A program made the translations under genes and the position numbers. This document shows, piece by piece, positions 31,459-40,354 of a stretch of DNA of 40,473 nucleotides; the first letter of the stretch is position 1; every line of letters starts with the position of its first letter. Below the pieces are notes generated by a model. It ran no database searches, had not been told where the DNA came from, and saw only the letters and a program-made list of their open reading frames with translations. The DNA comes from CAISIP01 sp031403955 (GTDB lineage: Bacteria > Pseudomonadota > Gammaproteobacteria > Burkholderiales > Burkholderiaceae_C): the NCBI GenBank assembly GCA_031403955.1, contig JANNGR010000517.1:1-40473 (forward strand), given 5' to 3'.

Positions 31459-32819
31459 CAGGCCAATTCTTCTTTGCGAATACGCTTGATTGGCTGCAAC
31501 ACGCTGGCCAGCGCCTGCATGCGCGTGATGGCCTGATCCATCGTGCCCTCGCGGGCGTCGTGCGTGAGGATGATCAAATCGGTTTGCGCAACTTGATCTC
31601 CCGCGGCCGCGCCCTCGGCGCCGACTTCATCGGCCTCCCGCTGCAACAAGGCGTCGATGCTGATTCCCGCGTCAGCCAGGATGCCAGTGACACTGGCCAA
31701 TACGCCCGCCTCGTCGGCCACGCGCAGGCGCAGGTAGTAGCTGGTTATGATTTCACTCATCGGCAACACCGGCAGGTCGCTCATCGCGTCAGGCTGAAAC
31801 GCCAGGTGGGGGACACGGTGCGCGGCGTCCGCGGTGTGCAGCCGGGTGATATCCACCAGGTCGGCGATCACGGCGCTGGCAGTCGGCTCGCTGCCAGCGC
31901 CCTTGCCGTAATAGAGCGTGGTACCCACAGCGTCGCCATGCACCATGACCGCATTCATCGCGCCTTCCACGTTGGCGATCAACCGTTTCATCGGCACCAG
32001 ACTGGGATGCACGCGCAATTCGATTCCCCGCACCGCGCCGGTGTGGTTGTCGATGCTGCGTTTGGTTATGCCCAACAATTTGATCCGGTAGCCCAATTGC
32101 TCGGCATACCGGATGTCCTGCGCGCTTAAGCCAGTGATCCCTTCCACATAGGCCTTGTCAAACTGCATCGGAATGCCAAACGCAATCGCCGACATGATGG
32201 TGGCCTTGTGGGCGGCGTCGACGCCTTCGATATCGAACGTCGGGTCGGCCTCGGCGTAACCCAGGCGTTGCGCTTCCTTCAGCACCACGGCAAAGTCCAG
32301 CCCCTTGTTACGCATTTCACTCAGGATGAAGTTGGTCGTGCCATTGATGATGCCGGCGATCCACTGGATGCTGTTTGCGCTAAGTCCTTCGCGCAGGGCC
32401 TTGATGATCGGGATGCCGCCGGCCACGGCGGCCTCGAACGCGACCATGACGCCCTTGGCGTGGGCAGCGGCGAAAATTTCGGTTCCGTGCACCGCAAGCA
32501 AGGCCTTGTTGGCGGTCACCACATGTTTGCCCGCGGCAATCGATTCCATAACCAGTTGCCGCGCAATTCCATACCCGCCAATCAATTCGACCACGATGTC
32601 GATGTCCGGGTTGGCGATCACGGCTCGTGCGTCGTTCACTACCTTGACGCCGGCACCCACTAGCGCCTGCGCGCGCGCGATGTCAAGGTCAGCCACCATG
32701 GTGATTTCGATGCCGCGACCGGCGCGGCGCCTGATCTCGGCCTGGTTGCGTTTCAACACACTGAAAGTGCCGCTACCGACGGTACCAATGCCCAGCAGGC
32801 CTACTTGAATCGGATTCAT
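31458..32819 (-). CDS. hom: homoserine dehydrogenase
   Basis: A 453-residue enzyme with the NAD(P)-binding VGLLGIGTVGSGTF start, the catalytic middle (VTANKALLAVHG, GGIPIIKALREGLSANSI, GIINGTTNFILSEM) and a C-terminal ACT domain (YYLRLRVADEAGVLASVTGIL) that usually gives threonine feedback. ATG 32819 is chosen; the frame start at 32864 adds unconserved residues. It follows alaA by 41 bases and overlaps thrC. Confidence 0.96.
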   Translation of the reverse strand: MNPIQVGLLGIGTVGSGTFSVLKRNQAEIRRRAGRGIEITMVADLDIARAQALVGAGVKVVNDARAVIANPDIDIVVELIGGYGIARQLVMESIAAGKHVVTANKALLAVHGTEIFAAAHAKGVMVAFEAAVAGGIPIIKALREGLSANSIQWIAGIINGTTNFILSEMRNKGLDFAVVLKEAQRLGYAEADPTFDIEGVDAAHKATIMSAIAFGIPMQFDKAYVEGITGLSAQDIRYAEQLGYRIKLLGITKRSIDNHTGAVRGIELRVHPSLVPMKRLIANVEGAMNAVMVHGDAVGTTLYYGKGAGSEPTASAVIADLVDITRLHTADAAHRVPHLAFQPDAMSDLPVLPMSEIITSYYLRLRVADEAGVLASVTGILADAGISIDALLQREADEVGAEGAAAGDQVAQTDLIILTHDAREGTMDQAITRMQALASVLQPIKRIRKEELA

Positions 32820-32860
32820 GGCGATATTTTCGGGTTGACCAAAACGTGAACGAAAGTGCA

Positions 32861-34129
32861 TCAACCGCGTGCCGCTACCAATTTGATAGTTCCGCGCGCG
32901 CCCGGCTCGTTGTGGCGTTTGCGGTAATGATCCAGGAACCTGGCAATGCGGCCAATTGCCTCACGCAAATCGTCCTCGTGCGGCAAAAATACAATTCGAA
33001 AATGATCCGGCGTCGACCAGTTGAAGCCGGTGCCCTGGACCAGCATCACCTTGGTTTCCTGCAGCAGTTCCAACACGAACTCCTGATCGTCTTCGATCGG
33101 ATATAAATCGGGATCGAGTTTCGGGAACATGTACAGGGCCGCCTGCGGTTTGACGCAACTGACACCGGGTATCGCGGTGATCAGCTCAAAAGCCAGGTCG
33201 CGCTGCCGGCGCAGCCTGCCGCGCTCGCCGACCAGATCCTTGATGCTCTGGTAGCCACCCAAGGCGGTCTGAATCGCCCATTGGCCTGGCACATTCGGAC
33301 ACAGGCGAAGATTGGACATCATGTTCAAGCCGTCGATATAGTCCCGCGCCGGCCGCTTGTCGCCCGACACCACCATCCAGCCGGAGCGGTAACCGCAGGA
33401 ACGGTAACTCTTGCTCAGACTGTTGAAGGTGAGTGTCAACACGTCGTCACTCAGGGACGCGATGGCGGTGTGTTTCACACCGTCATACAAGACCTTGTCG
33501 TATACCTCGTCGGCAAAAATCACCAGGCCGTGCTCGCGTGCGACCTCGACGATGCCCCGCAACAGGTCGTCGGAGTAAAGGGCCCCGGTCGGATTGTTGG
33601 GGTTGATCACCACAATGCCTTTGGTGCGTGGTGTCACCTTGGCGCGAATGTCATCCAGGTCGGGCATCCACCCGTTGGCCTCGTCGCACATGTAATGCAC
33701 CGGCGCGCCACCGGACAACACCACGGCGGCGGTCCACAAAGGATAGTCCGGTGCGGGAATCAGCATCTCGTCGCCGTCGTTGAGCATCGCATTACTGGCC
33801 ATGACAATCAGCTCGGACGCGCCATTACCAAGGTAAATGTCGTCGAGGCCCACGCCCTGGATGCCCTGCTCTTGTGTGTAATGCATGACCGCCTTGCGCG
33901 CGGTAAAAATACCCTTGCTATCGGAATAGCCGGCTGAGTTCGGCAAGTTGCGAATCATGTCCTGCTGGATTTCTTCCGGCGAATCGAAGCCAAATGCCGC
34001 CAGGTTGCCGATGTTGAGCCTGATGATCTTGTGCCCTTCTTCCTCCATGCGCTGCGCACATTCCAGAATCGGGCCACGAATGTCGTAACAGACGTTCTCC
34101 AGCTTGGCGGATTTACGTATCATTTTCAT
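32861..34129 (-). CDS. alaA: alanine aminotransferase (AlaA-like)
   Basis: A 422-residue fold-type I aminotransferase nearly collinear with E. coli AlaA: KLENVCYDIRGPILECAQRM, YLGNGASELIVMA, LIPAPDYPLWTAAV, NPNNPTGALYS, the PLP lysine in SLSKSYRSCGYRSGW, and GTGFNWSTPDHFRIVFLP. AlaA converts pyruvate and glutamate to alanine and 2-oxoglutarate. ATG 34129 has GGAG five bases before it. A C-terminal extension of about 15 residues (NEPGARGTIKLVAARG) is beyond the E. coli length. It heads the amino-acid/Mo-cofactor cluster. Confidence 0.93.
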   Translation of the reverse strand: MKMIRKSAKLENVCYDIRGPILECAQRMEEEGHKIIRLNIGNLAAFGFDSPEEIQQDMIRNLPNSAGYSDSKGIFTARKAVMHYTQEQGIQGVGLDDIYLGNGASELIVMASNAMLNDGDEMLIPAPDYPLWTAAVVLSGGAPVHYMCDEANGWMPDLDDIRAKVTPRTKGIVVINPNNPTGALYSDDLLRGIVEVAREHGLVIFADEVYDKVLYDGVKHTAIASLSDDVLTLTFNSLSKSYRSCGYRSGWMVVSGDKRPARDYIDGLNMMSNLRLCPNVPGQWAIQTALGGYQSIKDLVGERGRLRRQRDLAFELITAIPGVSCVKPQAALYMFPKLDPDLYPIEDDQEFVLELLQETKVMLVQGTGFNWSTPDHFRIVFLPHEDDLREAIGRIARFLDHYRKRHNEPGARGTIKLVAARG

Positions 34130-34166
34130 TGGCACTCCGGCGGTTCATGGCACTCATGGGTAAACC

Positions 34167-34172
34167 TATAAT
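34167..34172 (+). promoter_or_regulatory. candidate -10 box for the Mth938-like gene
   Basis: A consensus TATAAT 30 bases upstream of ATG 34202. Seventeen bases before it only a weak -35 (TTCATG, 34144-34149) is seen, so it is a partial promoter call. Confidence 0.4.
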
Positions 34173-34201
34173 TTGACCACAGTTGCGCCCGCGGATACCC
34201 G

Positions 34202-34582
34202 ATGAAACTCCAGCCCGACAAATCAGATGTTCAATCCATCTCGGGGTACGGGCCGGGCTGGGTCGCGGTGGACGGGGAGCGGATCAGCCACAGCGTTGTG
34301 ATCAGCGCAACCGGGCAGCGTTTTGAATGGCAGTGCAGCCGTTTTTCCGACCTGGGCGCGGAGCACTTTTCCAGAATCGCGGAAATGGACACCGAGTTGG
34401 TGATATTCGGCAGTGGAGAGCTGATTCGCTTCCCGGCCTCGGCCTGGCTTGCCCCATTGATGGCACGGCGGATCGGCGTTGAGACCATGGACACAAAAGC
34501 GGCGTGCCGCACCTACAACATCCTGGCGGGCGAAGGGCGCAAAGTCGTGGCCGCGTTATTGATCGAAGTTGACGCAACCTAA
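34202..34582 (+). CDS. Mth938-like (DUF498) domain protein
   Basis: A 126-residue protein with the Mth938/NDUFAF3-like pattern: ISGYGPGWVAVDGERISHSVVIS, then ELVIFGSGELIRFPASAWLAPL and AACRTYNILAGEGRKVVAALLIE. The eukaryotic relative assists complex I assembly; the bacterial role is not established. It is divergent from alaA, and bcp follows 125 bases later on the same strand; no clear promoter for bcp was seen in that gap. Confidence 0.9.
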   Translation: MKLQPDKSDVQSISGYGPGWVAVDGERISHSVVISATGQRFEWQCSRFSDLGAEHFSRIAEMDTELVIFGSGELIRFPASAWLAPLMARRIGVETMDTKAACRTYNILAGEGRKVVAALLIEVDAT

Positions 34583-34707
34583 GCCGGATTAGCCTCGGAA
34601 TTGCGGTTAAAATTACCGGCTGCGGTTGAAGTGGATGGTCCTGCCCCCGAGCATGAACTGCTTCTGCCAAGCCCTGACACATTCTGCACGCGAGACTCAA
34701 GCAATTT

Positions 34708-35184
34708 ATGGCGATCGTTGTCAACAAACCCCTACCTGAATTTGAAGCCAATGCCACCAGTGGCATCAAGGTGTCCAACACGACCCATATGGGCAAAACC
34801 ATGGTGCTGTATTTCTACCCCAAGGACAACACTCCGGGTTGCACTACCGAGGCGATGCAGTTCCGCGACAAGTACAAAGATTTTGTGAAAGCCGGAGCCA
34901 CGGTATTCGGCGTCTCGCGCGACAACATGAAATCTCATGACGAGTTCAAGCTCAAGCTCGAACTGCCGTTTGAACTGATCGCGGACACGGAGGAAAAAAT
35001 GTGCCACATGTTTGGTGTTGTCAAGAACAAGATCATGTATGGCAAGAAGGTCAAGGGTATCGAGCGCAGCACGTTTCTGGTCGGCGCCGACGGCATCCTG
35101 AAAGAAGAATGGCGTGGCCTAAAGGTTCCTGGCCATGTTGACGACGTGCTCAAAGCGGTCAAAGCGATAAAAAAGCCTGCCTGA
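34708..35184 (+). CDS. bcp: thioredoxin-dependent thiol peroxidase (Bcp/PrxQ peroxiredoxin)
   Basis: A 158-residue peroxiredoxin. The peroxidatic Cys is in PKDNTPGCTTEA (near residue 45), with the usual YFYPKD strand before it. The resolving-Cys position found five residues later in many Bcp proteins is not Cys here; a later Cys (MCHMF, near 98) is another candidate, so it may act as a 1-Cys enzyme or use that residue. It reduces hydroperoxides. An intrinsic terminator follows. Confidence 0.92.
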   Translation: MAIVVNKPLPEFEANATSGIKVSNTTHMGKTMVLYFYPKDNTPGCTTEAMQFRDKYKDFVKAGATVFGVSRDNMKSHDEFKLKLELPFELIADTEEKMCHMFGVVKNKIMYGKKVKGIERSTFLVGADGILKEEWRGLKVPGHVDDVLKAVKAIKKPA

Positions 35185-35259
35185 CGTCGCTGCGCACTTC
35201 CAAAGCGGCTTATGCATCATGTGCATCTTGCCGCTGTCCCCGGCAACCGTGCATCCGTG

Positions 35260-35288
35260 AAAGCCGCCTTGGACCAAGGCGGCTTTTT
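35260..35288 (+). terminator. intrinsic terminator after bcp
   Basis: AAAGCCGCCTT (35260-35270) pairs perfectly with AAGGCGGCTTT (35276-35286), loop GGACC, followed by a run of T. It lies 75 bases past the bcp stop and 69 bases before the PhoH start. The A-run before it makes it potentially bidirectional. Confidence 0.85.
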
Positions 35289-35357
35289 CAATTCTCGGCC
35301 GTTCGGCATGGGACTTCCCTCGAAATGCCAATCCAACTTTTTTGAGTCACCCGGACC

Positions 35358-37103
35358 ATGCCTCTGCCACCCGCTCCAACCAAACGCGCCGCACTTCTGA
35401 CCCAAGAGGCCTTTGACGCTCCAGCCAGAAGCAGTTCAAGGGCTCAAGGGAAAGAGCGCACCGCGCACGGTGAACATGCGCTGGCCGGGCAGCCGCTGAC
35501 GCGGGATCGAGCCAACAAGACCCCGCACGCAGCTACCCATCCGGCAGCGTTCATCGACAGGCCCGATCCCACCGGCAGCCCAGCGCGTGCCGCCGCATCC
35601 GTGCGTGGGGCGGCGCTGACCACGGCGCAGCGCCAAGGCGAACCATCCTGCGTGACTCCGCTCAAGCCAAAGAAGCGCAAGACATCGGGACCGGCCAAAC
35701 TGTTCGTGCTCGATACCAATGTGCTGCTGCACGATCCCATGTGTTTGTTCCGCTTCGAAGAACATGACATCTTCCTGCCAATGATTGTTCTCGAAGAACT
35801 GGATGGCCATAAGAAGGGAATGACCGAGGTGGCCCGCAATGCCCGCCAAACCAGCCGTTCGCTGGATGCGCTGGCCGGGACAAATGGGGCGGATATTCGC
35901 GATGGGCTACGCCTGGACAGCACTGGCCACCGTGAGGCGAAGGGCAGACTGTTTTTTCAAACCCAGACACTGCATTACGCATTGCCACTGAGCCTGCCAC
36001 AAGGCAAGGCCGACAACCAGATTCTTGGTGTCGTCGAGGCTTTGCGGCAGCAATACACGATAGACCAGGGTGTGCCGAGTTTCGCCGCCCGTGAGGTCGT
36101 ACTGGTATCCAAAGACATCAACATGCGCGTCAAAGCGCGTGCGTTGGGCCTGAACACGGACGACTACCAAAATGACAAGACTCTGGACGACGGGGATCTG
36201 CTCTACGCGGGGTCACTGGCATTGCCAAGCGACTTCTGGGCCACCCACGGGCAAACAGTGGAAAGCTGGCAACAAGGCGTCCATACTTTCTATCGCATAT
36301 CGGGTCCGGTGGTACCCACGCTGCTGATCAACCAGTTCGTTTATTTTGAGTCGCCCGGAGAACCCAGCCTGTACGCTCGGGTAACGGAAATTCGCGGCAA
36401 GACAGCCGTCTTCAAGACCCTCAAGGACTTCAACCACCTCAAAAATGCAGTATGGGGCGTGACCACCCGCAACCGCGAACAAAACTTCGCGATGAACCTT
36501 CTGATGGACCCCGAGATCGATTTTGTGACGCTGACCGGCACGGCTGGCAGCGGCAAAACCCTCATGGCGCTGGCCGCCGGCCTCACACAGGTACTGGATG
36601 ACCGCCGTTATACCGAGATCATCGTGACGCGCGCCACCGTCAGCGTGGGCGAAGACATTGGATTCCTTCCCGGTACGGAGGAAGAAAAAATGGGGCCCTG
36701 GATGGGCGCGCTCGACGACAACCTTGAAGTGCTGGGAAAGACCGATACCAACGCCGGCGAGTGGGGCCGCGCGGCCACCAGCGAGCTAATTCGCAGCCGC
36801 ATCAAAATCAAGAGCATGAACTTCATGCGCGGTCGCACCTTCTTGAACAAGTACTTGATCATCGATGAGGCACAGAACTTGACGCCCAAACAGATGAAGA
36901 CTCTGGTCACCCGCGCCGGGCCCGGAACCAAGATCATTTGTATGGGCAACCTGGCCCAAATCGATACACCCTATCTGACCGAAGGCTCGTCAGGCCTGAC
37001 TTTCGCAGTCGACAAGTTCAAGGGCTGGCCGCATGGCGGGCACATCACGCTGGCGCGCGGGGAACGTTCGCGTCTGGCGGATTTTGCCAGTGAGGTTCTG
37101 TAG
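35358..37103 (+). CDS. PIN-PhoH family ATPase/ribonuclease (PhoH2-type)
   Basis: A 581-residue protein. Residues 1-110 are low-complexity and Lys/Arg/Ala-rich. A PIN ribonuclease domain follows (FVLDTNVLLHD, Asp119, and VVLVSKDINMRVKA), then a PhoH ATPase with Walker A GTAGSGKT (about 394-401) and Walker B YLIIDEAQN (about 499-507). PIN-PhoH proteins are thought to be RNA helicase-nucleases; the biological target is unknown. The long N-terminal tail is commonly seen in this family in Burkholderiales. Its stop lies 11 bases from the convergent dnaB stop. Confidence 0.9.
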   Translation: MPLPPAPTKRAALLTQEAFDAPARSSSRAQGKERTAHGEHALAGQPLTRDRANKTPHAATHPAAFIDRPDPTGSPARAAASVRGAALTTAQRQGEPSCVTPLKPKKRKTSGPAKLFVLDTNVLLHDPMCLFRFEEHDIFLPMIVLEELDGHKKGMTEVARNARQTSRSLDALAGTNGADIRDGLRLDSTGHREAKGRLFFQTQTLHYALPLSLPQGKADNQILGVVEALRQQYTIDQGVPSFAAREVVLVSKDINMRVKARALGLNTDDYQNDKTLDDGDLLYAGSLALPSDFWATHGQTVESWQQGVHTFYRISGPVVPTLLINQFVYFESPGEPSLYARVTEIRGKTAVFKTLKDFNHLKNAVWGVTTRNREQNFAMNLLMDPEIDFVTLTGTAGSGKTLMALAAGLTQVLDDRRYTEIIVTRATVSVGEDIGFLPGTEEEKMGPWMGALDDNLEVLGKTDTNAGEWGRAATSELIRSRIKIKSMNFMRGRTFLNKYLIIDEAQNLTPKQMKTLVTRAGPGTKIICMGNLAQIDTPYLTEGSSGLTFAVDKFKGWPHGGHITLARGERSRLADFASEVL

Positions 37104-37114
37104 CAGGCCGACGC

Positions 37115-38518
37115 CTAAAAGTCCCCACTTGCGCCATTTGCCAAACTCTCGAACTTGGTAATCGGCTTGAGGAACGCCAACTTCACGACTCCGGTTGGCC
37201 CATTTCGCTGCTTGGCAATAATGACTTCGGCCACACCGGGTTCCTTGCAAGCGTCCTTGGTGTAGTACTCGTCGCGGTAGATGAACATGATGATGTCGGC
37301 GTCCTGCTCGATCGCGCCGGACTCGCGCAAATCACTCATCAGCGGGCGTTTATCGGGCCTGGTTTCCACACTCCGATTGAGCTGCGACAACGCGACCACC
37401 GGACACTTCAGTTCTTTCGCCAGCATTTTCAGACCGCGCGAAATTTCGCCCAGTTCGGTGGCGCGGTTTTCATCGGACGACGTGGAGCCGCTCATCAATT
37501 GCAAATAGTCGACGACGATCAACCCCAACTGGCCGCACTGTCGCGCCAGCCGACGCGCGTTGGCGCGCAATTCGCTTGAGGTCAGGCCGGCGCTTTCGTC
37601 AATGTGCAGAGAAATGTTTCGCAGCTTCTCGATGGCCTCTGTCAAGCGCGGCCATTCCTCGTCCGTCAGTTTGCCGGTTCGCAAGTGGCTCTGGTCTATG
37701 CGGCCAATCGATCCGACGATCCGGACCGCGAGTTGCGCGGCGCCCATTTCCATTGAGAACACGGCCACTGGCAGGCCTTCGTGAAGCGCAACGTGTTCGG
37801 CGATATTGATCGCCAGCGCGGTTTTACCCATTGATGGTCTTGCGGCCAGCACAATCAGGTCGCCGGCCTGAAACCCAGCGGTCAAACGATCAAGGTCATA
37901 GAACCCGGTCGGTACGCCCGTCACGTCGTTGGGGTTGTCCGCCATCTCCTGCACCCGGTCAAGCAACTGCACGACCAGGGTGTCCATGCTCTGGAACCCC
38001 TGCTTCATGCGCGATCCCTGCTCGCCGATACTGAAAATCTTCTGTTCTGCCTCGTCCACGATGTCGGCTACCGGCCGGCCTTGCGGATTAAACGCATTGG
38101 TTGCGATTTCGTCACTGGCACTGACCAGTTTGCGCAGGATCGAGCGCTCACGAACTATCTCGGCATAACGGCGGATATTGCCGGCGCTGGGAACGTATTG
38201 CGCCAGCGAATTGAGGTACGACAAGCCCCCGATCTCCTCGGCCTTGCCCTGATTTTGCAGGTGCTCAAAAACCGTTATCACGTCGGCGGGTTTGGTGGCA
38301 TTGATCAGAGCCGCAATCGCACCATACACCAGCCGATGCTCGTAACGGTAAAAGTCGGCGTCTATCAACAAGTCGGCCACCCGGTCCCAAGCACCGTTGT
38401 CAAGAAGCAAACCGCCCAAGACGCTGGACTCGGCCTCAATCGAGTGCGGCGGGATGCGCAACTGCGCAACCTGACGGTCTTGGCTGTAGTCATTCACAGC
38501 AGAAAGTACGGCAGACAT
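37115..38518 (-). CDS. dnaB: replicative DNA helicase
   Basis: A 467-residue DnaB. The N-terminal domain starts RIPPHSIEAESSVLGGLLLDN. The RecA-like domain has Walker A AARPSMGKTALA, VAVFSMEMGAAQLAVRI, and VVDYLQLM. The arginine-finger region KCPVVALSQLNRSVE is also present. ATG 38518 gives the normal length (frame open to 38587). It lies downstream of rplI in the same direction but a terminator-like hairpin separates them. Confidence 0.97.
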   Translation of the reverse strand: MSAVLSAVNDYSQDRQVAQLRIPPHSIEAESSVLGGLLLDNGAWDRVADLLIDADFYRYEHRLVYGAIAALINATKPADVITVFEHLQNQGKAEEIGGLSYLNSLAQYVPSAGNIRRYAEIVRERSILRKLVSASDEIATNAFNPQGRPVADIVDEAEQKIFSIGEQGSRMKQGFQSMDTLVVQLLDRVQEMADNPNDVTGVPTGFYDLDRLTAGFQAGDLIVLAARPSMGKTALAINIAEHVALHEGLPVAVFSMEMGAAQLAVRIVGSIGRIDQSHLRTGKLTDEEWPRLTEAIEKLRNISLHIDESAGLTSSELRANARRLARQCGQLGLIVVDYLQLMSGSTSSDENRATELGEISRGLKMLAKELKCPVVALSQLNRSVETRPDKRPLMSDLRESGAIEQDADIIMFIYRDEYYTKDACKEPGVAEVIIAKQRNGPTGVVKLAFLKPITKFESLANGASGDF

Positions 38519-38642
38519 GGTGTTTTCCTTGAAGCCTTCAATGCTACGCCAGCATGCGGCAAGCGTCCAATGAGAAGCTGGGCACAATTAGCTGACAGAC
38601 TGTGCGCAAGTTGTGCATAGGGCGGGATAAGCCGTGCCGCAA

Positions 38643-38677
38643 AGAAAAAGCCACCACGGCTTTCACCCTGGCGGCTT
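38643..38677 (-). terminator. intrinsic terminator after rplI
   Basis: On the minus strand AAGCCGCCA pairs with TGGTGGCTT (plus 38669-38677 and 38648-38656), one G-T wobble, a 12-base loop, then TTTTTC. It lies about 70 bases past the rplI stop, upstream of dnaB, so rplI and dnaB are probably separate transcripts or partly read through. Confidence 0.7.
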
Positions 38678-38745
38678 GCGCGAAGCGCGGCGAACAGTGA
38701 ACTCATGCGTGCATCAGCACCCTAGAGCCTGCGCGCATCGGACGA

Positions 38746-39198
38746 TCAGGCGGTTTCTCCGTAGACCGATACCTTGATCTCCACAACCACATCGGAGTGC
38801 AGCGCCACGGACACCGTACTGTCTCCGACGACCTTGATCGGTCCGTTCGGCATACGCACTTGAGCTTTTACCACCTTGTAGCCCAATTTATTCAACTCCT
38901 CCGCAATATCGGCGTTAGTCACAGAACCGAAAAGACGCCCATCAACGCCCGCTTTCTGGGTCAGCTTGGCAGCCGTGCCGGCCAACTTTTCACCCAATGC
39001 CCGAGACTCGGCAAGTTTGCCGGCGGCGGCCTGTTCGAGCTCCGCGCGTTTGGCTTCAAACTCCTGTTTTGCGGATGCGGTCGCCCGACGGGCACGGCCG
39101 GCCGGGATCAGAAAATTGCGGGCATAACCGTCTTTGACTTTGACGATTTCGCCCAGATTACCAAGATTTACCACCTTGTCGAGCAGAATGACTTGCAT
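38746..39198 (-). CDS. rplI: 50S ribosomal protein L9
   Basis: A 150-residue L9: MQVILLDKVVNLGNLGEIVKVKDGYARNFLIPAGRA is the conserved N-terminal domain, followed by the long helix rich in Ala/Glu/Lys and a C-terminal domain (GSVTNADIAEELNKLGYKV). GGGAG lies upstream of the start. It follows rpsR by 13 bases. Confidence 0.97.
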   Translation of the reverse strand: MQVILLDKVVNLGNLGEIVKVKDGYARNFLIPAGRARRATASAKQEFEAKRAELEQAAAGKLAESRALGEKLAGTAAKLTQKAGVDGRLFGSVTNADIAEELNKLGYKVVKAQVRMPNGPIKVVGDSTVSVALHSDVVVEIKVSVYGETA

Positions 39199-39211
39199 GT
39201 TCGTCGCTCCC

Positions 39212-39493
39212 TTAAATGTGGTGCTGGTCGCTGTACGGCAACATGGCCAAAAAGCGCGCGCGCTTGATCGCGGTGTTGAGCTGGCGCTGGAATATGGCGC
39301 GGGTGCCAGTCAGGCGAGCGGGAATAATTTTGCCGTTTTCGGCGATGAAATCGCGCAGCGTGTCAATGTCCTTGTAATCGATTTCTTCGACCCCGGTCAC
39401 GGTAAAACGGCAAAAGCGCTTGCGCTTGAACAGCAGGTTTTGTGCTGGGCGCTTTGGGCGCTTGTCTTTATTGAATCGTTTGGGTCCTGGCAC
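39212..39493 (-). CDS. rpsR: 30S ribosomal protein S18
   Basis: A 93-residue S18 with KRFCRFTVTGVEEIDYKDID, then LRDFIAENGKIIPARLTGT and QRQLNTAIKRARFLAMLPYSD. The start is a GTG at 39493, supported by AGGAG six bases before it; the frame is open to 39568 but that part overlaps priB. It lies between priB and rplI. Confidence 0.96.
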   Translation of the reverse strand: MPGPKRFNKDKRPKRPAQNLLFKRKRFCRFTVTGVEEIDYKDIDTLRDFIAENGKIIPARLTGTRAIFQRQLNTAIKRARFLAMLPYSDQHHI

Positions 39494-39530
39494 GATGTTC
39501 TCCTGAGTATTCGCGCAAAGAGATTGGTTA

Positions 39531-39830
39531 CTAGTCTTGCGAAAATTGTTGAATATGAAACACGACATGTTTACCGTTGCGCGGTGTAGCCAAAAAACCG
39601 CTGAACTTCCAAACGCTGCCTATCGCCTGTTTTGCAAGCCGCTCGGCCAGCGCCCCAAAAGCCACTGCTTTCATTGTCGCCTTCACTTGTCTTTCCTGGC
39701 CGGCTTCGACCAGATTTGACGCATGTTCAAGCTTCAAATTCAGAGCTGGCAACCCCGCCGGTGTGTAACGCATGCTTTCAAGCTCAGCGATACAGGCGGT
39801 CAACAAGAGGCAGTTGGCGGCTTCACTCAC
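39531..39830 (-). CDS. priB: primosomal replication protein N
   Basis: A 99-residue single-strand-binding OB-fold protein: LLLTACIAELESMRYTPAGLPALNLKLEHAS and RQVKATMKAVAFGALAERLAKQA are typical of betaproteobacterial PriB. The start is a GTG at 39830, twelve bases after the rpsF stop, without a strong ribosome-binding site. It functions in replication restart with PriA and lies in its usual place between rpsF and rpsR. Confidence 0.93.
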   Translation of the reverse strand: MSEAANCLLLTACIAELESMRYTPAGLPALNLKLEHASNLVEAGQERQVKATMKAVAFGALAERLAKQAIGSVWKFSGFLATPRNGKHVVFHIQQFSQD

Positions 39831-39842
39831 TACTCGACAAGC

Positions 39843-40217
39843 TTACCTGTCCGAGCCGTGAAACTCCGCTTGCTGAGCCTTGCGAGCGTCTTCGCGTTCA
39901 ACCGTTTTCATCATTGAGGACGGTCCGGTGTCAGCCTTCTTCCTTGAAACCGTCAGGTGGCGCAACACCGCGTCGTTGAACTTGAACGCATGCTCCAGTT
40001 CCACCATCACAGCCTGATCGGCCTCAATGTTCAGGCACAGGTAATGCGCTTTTGCAAGTTTGTTGATCATGTAGATCAATTGGCGCCGACCCCAATCCTC
40101 AACCCGATGAATCTTGCCGCCACCGGTTGTGATCATGCCCTTGTAGCGTTCCAGCATCGCGGGAACCTGCTCGCTCTGATCCGGGTGAATCATGAGAATG
40201 ATTTCATAATGACGCAT
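39843..40217 (-). CDS. rpsF: 30S ribosomal protein S6
   Basis: A 124-residue S6: MRHYEIILMIHPDQSEQVPAMLERY, VEDWGRRQLIYMINKLAKAHYLCLNIEAD, and FNDAVLRHLTV. ATG 40217 has AAGGAG five bases before it; the frame start at 40313 is upstream noise. It leads the operon rpsF-priB-rpsR-rplI. Confidence 0.97.
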   Translation of the reverse strand: MRHYEIILMIHPDQSEQVPAMLERYKGMITTGGGKIHRVEDWGRRQLIYMINKLAKAHYLCLNIEADQAVMVELEHAFKFNDAVLRHLTVSRKKADTGPSSMMKTVEREDARKAQQAEFHGSDR

Positions 40218-40307
40218 TGAAACTCCTTGTGGATAACCCACCATCGGGTCAATAAAGCCACCCTCAGCGTCTGTTAGAGGTGTAGCAAGGCGAAGCTTTC
40301 CATTATA
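40218..40307 (-). promoter_or_regulatory. rpsF leader with candidate -10 box
   Basis: A consensus TATAAT on the minus strand (plus 40302-40307) would start transcription near 40295, leaving a leader of roughly 78 bases before rpsF. The -35 region is weak. In many bacteria this leader holds an S6-S18 binding structure for autoregulation; I did not verify the consensus, so this is inference. Confidence 0.4.
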
Positions 40308-40354
40308 TGACAATGTCAGGTCGCATCAGTGTGGCGGGGTGCGATTCAAAGTGA

